From Tannerella sp. (lineage in GTDB: Bacteria; Bacteroidota; Bacteroidia; Bacteroidales; Tannerellaceae): 19,319 nt of DNA. The position numbers and the translations under genes are program-made. Position 1 is the stretch's first letter. The number at the start of each line of letters is the position of its first letter. The DNA lies in assembly GCA_031277235.1 (NCBI GenBank), contig JAITMT010000161.1, forward strand, positions 1 to 19,319, written 5' to 3'. Under the pieces are notes generated by a model that saw only the letters and a list, made by a program, of their open reading frames with translations, was not told the origin of the DNA and ran no database searches. This document shows, in pieces, positions 1-6,869 of the stretch.

Positions 1-148
1 TTAGAGTGTAGTTATTAGAGTTTAGAGTGTAGTTGATTAATTGATAATTGACAATGAAGGTGAGGATTAACGGTTAAGACGGTTAAGATGATTAAGACGG
101 TTAAACGACTAAACGGTTACACAACTAAACGATTAAACAGATAAAAAT
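1..148. repeat. Intergenic repeat cluster upstream of the first tail gene
   Basis: No gene. A 13-bp direct repeat TTAGAGTGTAGTT occurs at 1-13 and 22-34. Positions 36-56 hold an ATTGATAATTGACAATGAA element of the same type found in frame at 8757-8796. Positions 65-144 are a degenerate array of 8-9-bp units of the form GGTTAAGAC, GATTAAAC or AACTAAAC, ending just before the ATG at 149. A similar array precedes the ATG at 776. Confidence 0.8.
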
Positions 149-604
149 ATGAACATATTGGAAGGATTACTTTTTATTAACAATACGGACGTGTGGTTGC
201 AGTTCGGGGCGTTTCTGTCGGAGGACAATGCAAATGAGCACAGGAATTACTCGGAGTTGATGAAGCCTGCGGCGGTGAAGCCGTATGTTTCGGTTGCGTT
301 CCGGGAGGATGACGGCGAGGAGTTGCCGGCAAATCTATTGACGCGGTCGGAAGCGCGGGACGTTACGCTGCAGTTTGCCATCATCGCCGACAATGCCGTG
401 CAGTTCAAGCAGCGGTACACGGCTTTCATGGCATTTTTGAAGTCGGGCTGGCTGGATGTGGAAGTTCCGGAACTGGATGAGATGTTCCGGTTTTACTTTG
501 TTTCGTGCAGCGGGTATGAGCAGTTGAGCCCCCCCCTGCCCCCCCAAGGGGGGGTGGCGGCGTCGTTTTCGATTAAGTTTCGGGAACCGGGACCGTTTGT
601 GTGA
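149..604 (+). CDS. Small prophage tail protein, distal-tail (Dit)-like
   Basis: A 151-residue protein without signal peptide or membrane segment. It is the first gene of a tail cluster and precedes the fibre and hub genes. The strand-rich pattern (a charged segment ending TRSEARDVTLQFAI near residues 65-80, then aromatic-rich FRFYFVSCSGYE near 112-123) resembles the N-terminal domain of distal tail proteins that join tail tube to baseplate; this is by context and pattern only. Near residue 127 an insert SPPLPPQGG is encoded by a C-rich/G-rich palindromic element. There is no clear Shine-Dalgarno site, usual in Bacteroidetes, and the ATG is directly preceded by a short-unit repeat array. It ends in TGA. 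Confidence 0.6.
   Translation: MNILEGLLFINNTDVWLQFGAFLSEDNANEHRNYSELMKPAAVKPYVSVAFREDDGEELPANLLTRSEARDVTLQFAIIADNAVQFKQRYTAFMAFLKSGWLDVEVPELDEMFRFYFVSCSGYEQLSPPLPPQGGVAASFSIKFREPGPFV
529..554 (+). repeat. C/G palindromic element, in frame (copy 1)
   Basis: CCCCCCC (539-545), AA, GGGGGGG (548-554), preceded by a C-rich half joined by TG. Encodes SPPLPPQGG near the C-terminus of the small tail protein. Confidence 0.8.
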
Positions 605-775
605 GAGATTCAAAGTTCAAGGTTCAAGGTTTTCGAGGCGGAGGCAAGAGGCGGAGGCAAATGACGACTAAACGGGTAAACGGGAGAACGGACTTTGAAC
701 TTTGAATCTCGAACTTTGAACTTAACGATTAAACAACTAAACAGTTAAACAACTAAACAATAAAAAAACAGATTT
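605..775. repeat. Composite intergenic repeat region
   Basis: No gene. It contains a perfect 16-bp inverted repeat, GAGATTCAAAGTTCAA at 605-620 and its complement at 695-710, with a 74-base loop. Inside the loop lies a perfect 13-bp tandem duplication GAGGCGGAGGCAA (635-647, 648-660). A short-unit array of AACTAAAC/GATTAAAC type (about 723-763) ends just before the ATG at 776. The AAGTTCAAGGTTCAAGG motif recurs at 6839-6868. Confidence 0.8.
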
Positions 776-3700
776 ATGGCAACAAATATAACGATCGGGG
801 GCGTGACGATAACGCCGGAGGAACTGGAGATACTGGCGGCGGCAGTGGTTTCGGAGATTGAAACTACATCGAAGGAGCCGTCGGAATATGAACTGGTGGA
901 AACGGTGGACGGCGTTACTTCCCTGCCTGCCTTCAAACAGACGGGAAGCACGTTTACGCTCGTCCGCGTTTTGACTTCGCTGTTGAAGGGGGCTGACGGC
1001 AAACAGATTGAGTTGCGGGCGAATGCTACGCATCTCCAGTGGCGGCTGCTGAATACGGGCGCCTGGATGGACTTGCTTCCGATAGAAGTTTTGCAGCAAC
1101 CGGCGGCGGACGCCATCGAACTGTACGGCACGGAGATTCAGCAGTTGATGGCTACCAAGTTTGACGCGGTCGAAAAGCGGGACGACGGGCTGTGGTTCCT
1201 GGCGGATGGCGTGGAAGTGGCGGGACCTATCGAGGCGGGAGGCGGAGGAGGCTCAGGCGGAGGCATAGGCGGAGGCTCTGTTTTGCGGCTGATTAATTTG
1301 GGGAGTTCGTCGGTAGGCGTTGCGGCGGGGAGTCCGGTTGTGCTCAATTATACTTTCGAGTCGAAGGACAGCGAGACGGATGACCCCACGGGCGACGGCA
1401 CGGTTGCCTATTTTGTCAACAATATAAAGATTGCCACGCGGACGGTACAGCAGGGCGCGAACTCGTTCGATGTTACGGGCTATCTGAATGCGGGATCGAA
1501 TACGGTGCGCATTCAGGCGACGGATTCCTACGGCGCAATGCGGTCGCTGAATATCAACGTGATGGTGGTGAGCCTTTCGCTGACTTCGACCTTCAACGAT
1601 TCGGTGGCTTATTCTTCGGCGATCGTGTTTCCCTATACGCCGGTGGGGAGCGGATCGAAAACCGTTCATTTTGTTTTGAACGGCACGGAGGTCGGGACGG
1701 TCGTTACCACGGCTACCAACCGGCAACTGACCTATAACTTACCGGCATTGACGCACGGTGCGCACTTGCTGGAAGTGTTTGCCACGATGGATGTGCAGGG
1801 CGTGCAACTGGCGTCCAATGTTTTGCAGTATTCGATTATTTTTGTGGAGAATAACAATAACGCGGTAATCATTTCTTCGGTATTCGGTCAGACGGAAGCG
1901 GTGCAGTATGATACGCTGGCTATTCCCTTTCAGGTTTACAATCCTGCCGGTCAGACTTCGGCAGTTGAACTGAAAGTGAATGGTGCGGTTGTTTCTTCCC
2001 TTACGGTGGACAGGACGCGGCAAACGTGGTCGTACAGGATACCCGCTTCGGGCACTCTTGAATTGCAGATTGCAAGCGGGTCGGCTTCCAGAACTTTCAA
2101 TCTTACCGTAGAAAATTCGTCCATTGACTCGGAGGCGGAGACGGCGGGGCTGGAGTTGTTTTTGACTTCAAACGGACGAAGCAATAATGAGACGAACCGG
2201 GAGGAATGGATAAGCCTCCCCCCGACCCCCTCCGAAGGAGGGGGAGTTGCGGCGACGCTGACGGGGTTTAACTGGAAGACCAACGGGTGGGTGCTGGACG
2301 GGGACAGCGTTACCGTGCTGCGGGTGAATGCGGGGGCTTCGGTTTCGATTCCCTACAAGCCTTTCCAGAGCGATTTCAAGGGGACGGGCAAGACGGTGGA
2401 GTTTGAATTTTCGGTGCGCAACGTGGAGGATTTCGGCGATACGGTGATTCAGTGCTGGTCGGGGAACCGGGGATTCAGGATTTCCGCCAACGGGATTTTG
2501 TTTTCGTCGGCGCTTTCTTCTTTGAGCGCGAAGTTCAAGGAGGAGGAGATCATCCGGGTGTCCATTGTCGTGCAGAGTATTTTTACGCAGCGGCTGATTT
2601 TGCTGTATCTGAACGGGATTATGAGCGGCGCGCAGGTGTATTCCGTGAACGATGACTTTTCGCAGGCTTCGCCGGTGAACATCACGATCGGCTCGCCGCT
2701 TGCGACGGTGGACTTGTACAATATCCGGGCGTACAATACGGAACTGAACGCGATGCAGATACTCAACAATTACATTGCGGATCTGGCAAACGTGGCGAAG
2801 AAACTGGCGGTGTTCGACCGCAATCAGGTGTATGATTCTACCGGGGACATTGTGTATTCGGAGATTGTGCAGCAGATTCCGTGCATGACGATAATTGGCG
2901 ACCTTCCCACGTTCAAGGGGGACAAAAAGACTGTTCAAATCGTGTTTGAAAACCGGCAAAATCCGGAGAAATCATTTACAAGTACCGGCGTTACGATTGA
3001 CGTGCAGGGTACGAGTTCGCAGTATTACCCGCGAAAAAATTACAAGACGAACCACAAGAGCGGTTTCCTGATGACGGAATCGAATGAAACGCTTGCGGAA
3101 TATCAAATCAATCCCGACAATGTTCCGGGTTCGGTGCTTTGCAGCAAAACGGACTACGCGGAGAGTTCGGGGACGCACAATACCGGGATGGCGCGGTTTG
3201 TGAATGAGTTGCTCAAGAATATGAATGTTCTTACGCCGGCACAAATATTGGATGGCAGAGTCCGTACAACAGTGGACGGTTACCCGATCACAATGTTTCA
3301 CCGCGCGACGGCAAACGACCCGCTTATGTTTGTTGGTAAATACAATATGAATTATGACAAGGACAGTCAGGCTGTTTTCGGATTCACCTCACCCCCTAAC
3401 CCCTCTCCATTTGGAGAGGGGAGTCCGGAGTGCTGGGAGTTTTTGAACAATACTTCGGACAGGTCGCTTTTCAAGTCGGCGGACTTTTCGGGATCGGACT
3501 GGCAGAATGATTTCGAGGCGCGGTTCCCGGACGGGTTTACGGACAAGACGAATGTTGAGATTCTGTTTCAGTGGGTTGTCAGTTGTATTGGCAATCCAAA
3601 CAAGTTCAAAACGGAACTTGAACAGCATTTCAATAAAAATAATATACTGACTTACTATCTGCTGACGGAGATGTTCGGGATGGTGGATCAGCGGGCGAAG

Positions 3701-4561
3701 AACCAGTTTTTGACATCCTGGGGCAATGAAGGAACCGGGGAATACAAGTGGTATTTTATATTTTATGACAACGATACGAGTTTCGGTATCAACAACGAGG
3801 GAATGATTGCGTTTCCCTACAGCATCGAAACGGAGGATGTGATCGGCAGCGGACATGTGTGGAACGGCTGGGACAGCGAACTCTGGAAGCTTGTTAAATC
3901 TGCCTATACCGATGAAATTGCAGTGATGTATGCGCAGATGCGGTCGTCGCTGATGACTTACGCGGCGGTGAGTCATATTTTGAATGAGGAACAGTCGGCA
4001 AAATGGTGTGAAGTGGTTTACAATCTGGACGGACAGTACAAGTATATCCAGCCTTTGATTGAGGACGGGAACGGGTCGTACCTGTATGCGTTGCAGGGTT
4101 CGCGGCTGGAGCACCGCAAGTGGTGGCTGTCGAACCGCTTCATGTACATGGACAGCCGGTACAACGCGGCGGACTTTCTGAACGACTATATCACGATGCG
4201 TATTTACACGCCTGCGACGTGGCAGGGGGTGGAGCCGGACGCGGATTTTTCCTTGACTTTATTCAAGGACAGTTATGTGCGCGTTAAATACGGGTCGTAT
4301 GTTTTTGCGCAGCGGGGAACGGCGGGACAGACGGTATTGGTTGAGGCTCCGGATATTCAGTTTAACGACACGGAGACGATTGTTTACGGCGTTTCGTCGG
4401 TGCAGTCGCTGGGCTCGCTTGCTGCCAAATATCCGGGTACTGTGGATATATCCAATGCTAAAAAATTGACGGAACTGATAATCGGAAGCCCCGGAGCCCC
4501 CCCCAACCCCCCCGAACGGGGGGCTTCAGGGTACTCGAACGAGAAATTGAAACAAGTTTAG
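776..4561 (+). CDS. Giant tail-fibre/adhesion protein, N-terminal part: Ig-like, LamG-like, CotH-like
   Basis: 1261 residues, ended by a TAG after which the same frame stays open for 758 codons. Order: N-terminal attachment region (1-150); glycine-rich linker (155-168); three Ig-like repeats (about 170-450); a LamG/concanavalin-like domain (about 455-670); a CotH-kinase-like domain (about 690-1170); the start of leucine-rich repeats (about 1190-1261). CotH hallmarks are GTSSQYYPRKNYK (745-757), which aligns with the GNS..YPKKPY lysine region of CotH kinases, and FYDNDTSFG (996-1004), which matches their D-x-D-x-x-x-G motif. CotH-family proteins include secreted kinases of spore coats; here the domain sits in a phage fibre and activity is unknown. 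C/G palindromic elements are inserted at residues about 480, 871 and 1243. Likely role: binding the host surface, by inference. Confidence 0.8.
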   Translation: MATNITIGGVTITPEELEILAAAVVSEIETTSKEPSEYELVETVDGVTSLPAFKQTGSTFTLVRVLTSLLKGADGKQIELRANATHLQWRLLNTGAWMDLLPIEVLQQPAADAIELYGTEIQQLMATKFDAVEKRDDGLWFLADGVEVAGPIEAGGGGGSGGGIGGGSVLRLINLGSSSVGVAAGSPVVLNYTFESKDSETDDPTGDGTVAYFVNNIKIATRTVQQGANSFDVTGYLNAGSNTVRIQATDSYGAMRSLNINVMVVSLSLTSTFNDSVAYSSAIVFPYTPVGSGSKTVHFVLNGTEVGTVVTTATNRQLTYNLPALTHGAHLLEVFATMDVQGVQLASNVLQYSIIFVENNNNAVIISSVFGQTEAVQYDTLAIPFQVYNPAGQTSAVELKVNGAVVSSLTVDRTRQTWSYRIPASGTLELQIASGSASRTFNLTVENSSIDSEAETAGLELFLTSNGRSNNETNREEWISLPPTPSEGGGVAATLTGFNWKTNGWVLDGDSVTVLRVNAGASVSIPYKPFQSDFKGTGKTVEFEFSVRNVEDFGDTVIQCWSGNRGFRISANGILFSSALSSLSAKFKEEEIIRVSIVVQSIFTQRLILLYLNGIMSGAQVYSVNDDFSQASPVNITIGSPLATVDLYNIRAYNTELNAMQILNNYIADLANVAKKLAVFDRNQVYDSTGDIVYSEIVQQIPCMTIIGDLPTFKGDKKTVQIVFENRQNPEKSFTSTGVTIDVQGTSSQYYPRKNYKTNHKSGFLMTESNETLAEYQINPDNVPGSVLCSKTDYAESSGTHNTGMARFVNELLKNMNVLTPAQILDGRVRTTVDGYPITMFHRATANDPLMFVGKYNMNYDKDSQAVFGFTSPPNPSPFGEGSPECWEFLNNTSDRSLFKSADFSGSDWQNDFEARFPDGFTDKTNVEILFQWVVSCIGNPNKFKTELEQHFNKNNILTYYLLTEMFGMVDQRAKNQFLTSWGNEGTGEYKWYFIFYDNDTSFGINNEGMIAFPYSIETEDVIGSGHVWNGWDSELWKLVKSAYTDEIAVMYAQMRSSLMTYAAVSHILNEEQSAKWCEVVYNLDGQYKYIQPLIEDGNGSYLYALQGSRLEHRKWWLSNRFMYMDSRYNAADFLNDYITMRIYTPATWQGVEPDADFSLTLFKDSYVRVKYGSYVFAQRGTAGQTVLVEAPDIQFNDTETIVYGVSSVQSLGSLAAKYPGTVDISNAKKLTELIIGSPGAPPNPPERGASGYSNEKLKQV
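2214..2245 (+). repeat. C/G palindromic element, in frame (copy 2)
   Basis: Perfect 8-bp stem CCCCCTCC (2226-2233) / GGAGGGGG (2237-2244), loop GAA, preceded by a CCTCCCCCC half. Encodes LPPTPSEGGG at the start of the LamG-like domain. Confidence 0.85.
3387..3423 (+). repeat. C/G palindromic element, in frame (copy 3)
   Basis: Perfect 9-bp stem CCCCTCTCC (3400-3408) / GGAGAGGGG (3413-3421), loop ATTT, preceded by CCTCACCCCCTAA. Encodes SPPNPSPFGEG inside the CotH-like domain. Confidence 0.85.
4496..4525 (+). repeat. C/G palindromic element, in frame (copy 4)
   Basis: Stem CCCCCCG (4508-4514) / CGGGGGG (4517-4523), loop AA, preceded by AGCCCCCCCCAA. Encodes APPNPPERGA, 33 bases before the in-frame TAG. 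Confidence 0.85.
4559..4561 (+). other. In-frame TAG splitting the fibre protein
   Basis: The codons before and after the TAG are in the same frame. The encoded repeats run across it: KKLTELIIGS and NEKLKQV before, GNKLILKKVDVRNCPNLTE after, one continuous leucine-rich pattern. The next codon is GTG with no ribosome-binding site and only AT-rich sequence before it. This fits either a nonsense mutation in a gene of about 2020 codons or translational readthrough. General recoding of TAG is unlikely because TAG ends the next large gene at 10788-10790. Confidence 0.85.
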
Positions 4562-6838
4562 GTGGGGAATAAATTGATTCTGAAAAAGGTGGACGTGCGG
4601 AACTGTCCGAATCTGACGGAGCCGCTTGACCTTTCGGGGTGCGTGAATCTGGAGGAGGTTTATGCGGAAGGGACGAATATTTCGATGGTTGTGCTTCCGG
4701 AGGCGGGGGTACTGCATACACTGCACTTGCCCGCTTCGATTGTGAATTTGACGCTGAAAAACCAGACAAACCTCTCCCCCAACCCCTCTCCACAGGGAGA
4801 GGGGAGCGGACTCGTTTTGGCGGGGACGGAGAATATTGCTACGCTGGTACTGGAGAATATGAATCAGATTGAGCCGTGGGAGTTGCTGAAAAGTATTTTA
4901 AGTCCCTTAAGAGGCTTAAACCGGGTAAGGTTGATCGGGATTGATGCGGAGGATTCGGATCTGGAGACTTTGCGGACGGTTGCGGGATTGCAGGGTGTGG
5001 ATGAACACGGTTTGGCTACGGCGCGGGCGGTCGTTACGGGGAAGATTTTCATCTCCGGAGATATCTATCAGTCGGAAGTGGATGAACTGAACGGGGTTTT
5101 TCCGGAACTGGAGATTTCGGGGAATATTCTTTCAGACCCGGTTACGACTTTTACGTTTACTTCCAACAAGTCGGGCGAAACGCTTGGGGGTACTTCGTTT
5201 CTTTGCAGTCATCCCTTTGTGAAGATTGACGGTACTACTTTTGCGGTTACGGCTGCTCCGGGGACTGTGATTTCGTTTACGTTTTCGGCGGACAAACATC
5301 AGGACAGGACGGCGAACTACACGGTAACGACTTCGCGCACGCAGGGGTATTCGGTGATTTATTTGCCGCTGGTTACGTTTACGTTCCGGAAGACGGACAA
5401 TACGCCGCTGGAGGGGGTAATAGCCTCCCCCCAACCCCCTCCGAAGGAGGGGGAGACGCTTGTGTCGGATGCGAACGGGCAGATTTCTTTCCGGGCGACG
5501 GGCTTGATTACGGGTACGGCGGAGCATGATTACGGGAAGGCTTCCATCAATGTTACGGTGTCGGGACAGAACGACCAGGCGTTTACGGTTGTTTTGCAGC
5601 CGTTTGTGCAGGTGCGATTGCGGGCGATCGTGGAGAATGTACCCGTCAGGGGAGCCGCCATTACCTTTAACGGTCAGACTTACGGAACGGACTATAACGG
5701 TTTTACACCTTCCATCAGGGCATCGGCGGGGTCTTACGAGAGTTCCTGCACGTATCAGGGAAAGATGAAGACATTTGGCGTCTATGTCGGGCTTTCGGAT
5801 TCATTCACCGAAGTGTCCATGAATAACATGCAGATTGCATTTTCGCAGATGGATTTCGGCGAGCCGGACGGGAGTATTCAGGTGATTTTGAACACGGCGT
5901 CGGCTATTACCGTCAATTCCACAAATGCCAATTATGTGATAGACTGGGGCGAAGGGAAGGAGACGGCGGCTACGGGCACGGGTTCGCAGAGTTATACGCC
6001 TCCGGCGGGATTGCAGCAGGTTAAATTCGTTAAGATACGGAATTGCGGCGGCATCACGGCAATGACATTCCCGGCATACAGCGTGATGGCATTGCTTTCG
6101 GTGGGCGACAGCAAACTGGATTACGCGGTGACGTACGGTTTAAGCAGCAGTACATTCAACAATGCTTTCTCCAATTTGAGGGTCACCGGTTCGGACGTAT
6201 TCAAGGCGGGAATGGCGAAGCCGTCGGTTGATTTCGGTTCCGCATTTGCCAGTCGGACTTCATTGTTATTTGTGCAGGCTCATCTGTTTGACGGGCTGAA
6301 CGTCACGAATTTCCAGCAGGCATTTCACGGCTGTTCACTTGCAGAATCCATTCCGGAGGGGCTGTTCAGGGATGCGGTGAACTGCAAGAATTTCAACAGC
6401 GCTTTCTTCTCTTTTGGCAATGGCAATCTTGCGGGATTAACCCTTGATCCGCAGGATTTGTTTCCGGCGGTTCCGGATGCGAATATCGGCAATCTGTTCA
6501 ACAGTTCGGCGATCAAACGGGTCAGGGAGAGTTTGCTGGCTCCGTTCGTCAGCGTCATCAGTGCGACTGCGGTATTCCAGAACTGTACGAAACTGGAAAC
6601 GGCGGTCATTCCGGCGCAGATTCCGGTGCAGGCTAATTTCTTTAACGGGTGCACGGCGCTGGAGTGGGTTGAGTTTAAACATGCCGCGCCGTTTGTGCTG
6701 GATGCTTCGGTGTTCGGGAATACGAACGGGACGTTTGTGATTTATGTTCCGGATTCGGCGGTGGCGGCTTACAAGGCGGAGGCGTCTTGGAGCGGGTTTG
6801 TTTCGAGGATACTTCCGGCTTCGCAGAAGACGGTTTGA
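4562..6838 (+). CDS. Giant fibre protein, C-terminal part: leucine-rich, Ig-like and BspA-like repeats
   Basis: 758 codons open directly after an in-frame TAG; the GTG at 4562 is only the first possible start and probably not a real initiation site. Residues 1-150 continue the leucine-rich repeats of the upstream part. About 195-420 are beta-sandwich repeats (TFTFTSNKSGETLGG, VTFTFRKTDNTPLEGV, VQVRLRAIVENVPVRG) like carboxypeptidase-regulatory/Ig folds. About 430-758 is a BspA/DUF285-like region with FQNCTKLE and FNGCTALEWVEF, ending in IYVPDSAVAAYKAEASWSGF, a C-terminus typical of Bacteroides phage and surface fibre proteins. Palindromic inserts lie at residues about 70-82 and 288-298. As the distal part of the fibre it probably carries binding surfaces. 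If there is no readthrough, it is not made. Confidence 0.7.
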   Translation: MGNKLILKKVDVRNCPNLTEPLDLSGCVNLEEVYAEGTNISMVVLPEAGVLHTLHLPASIVNLTLKNQTNLSPNPSPQGEGSGLVLAGTENIATLVLENMNQIEPWELLKSILSPLRGLNRVRLIGIDAEDSDLETLRTVAGLQGVDEHGLATARAVVTGKIFISGDIYQSEVDELNGVFPELEISGNILSDPVTTFTFTSNKSGETLGGTSFLCSHPFVKIDGTTFAVTAAPGTVISFTFSADKHQDRTANYTVTTSRTQGYSVIYLPLVTFTFRKTDNTPLEGVIASPQPPPKEGETLVSDANGQISFRATGLITGTAEHDYGKASINVTVSGQNDQAFTVVLQPFVQVRLRAIVENVPVRGAAITFNGQTYGTDYNGFTPSIRASAGSYESSCTYQGKMKTFGVYVGLSDSFTEVSMNNMQIAFSQMDFGEPDGSIQVILNTASAITVNSTNANYVIDWGEGKETAATGTGSQSYTPPAGLQQVKFVKIRNCGGITAMTFPAYSVMALLSVGDSKLDYAVTYGLSSSTFNNAFSNLRVTGSDVFKAGMAKPSVDFGSAFASRTSLLFVQAHLFDGLNVTNFQQAFHGCSLAESIPEGLFRDAVNCKNFNSAFFSFGNGNLAGLTLDPQDLFPAVPDANIGNLFNSSAIKRVRESLLAPFVSVISATAVFQNCTKLETAVIPAQIPVQANFFNGCTALEWVEFKHAAPFVLDASVFGNTNGTFVIYVPDSAVAAYKAEASWSGFVSRILPASQKTV
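4771..4805 (+). repeat. C/G palindromic element, in frame (copy 5)
   Basis: Stem CCCCTCTCC (4783-4791) / GGAGAGGGG (4796-4804), loop ACAG, preceded by CCTCTCCCCCAA. Encodes LSPNPSPQGEG within the leucine-rich repeats. Confidence 0.85.
5423..5454 (+). repeat. C/G palindromic element, in frame (copy 6)
   Basis: Stem CCCCCTCC (5435-5442) / GGAGGGGG (5446-5453), loop GAA. Nearly identical to copy 2 but read in a different frame, giving ASPQPPPKEGE instead of LPPTPSEGGG. Confidence 0.85.
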
Positions 6839-6868
6839 GGTTCAAAGTTTAAGGTTCAAGGTTTAAGA
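6839..6868. repeat. TTCAAAGTTTAAGG-type repeat between fibre and hub genes
   Basis: The 31-base gap between the TGA at 6836-6838 and the ATG at 6870 consists almost wholly of GGTTCAAAGTTTAAGG and GTTCAAGGTTTAAG. This is the same repeat type as 609-630. Confidence 0.75.
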
Positions 6869-6869
6869 G

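Noticed and set aside
65..763. CRISPR-like arrays of short repeats
   Set aside because: Units are only 8-9 bp without unique spacers of constant length; they are simple degenerate repeats.
776..6838. Invertible fibre segment as in Mu
   Set aside because: No long inverted repeats flank or lie inside the fibre gene; the only strong ones are the short palindromic elements.
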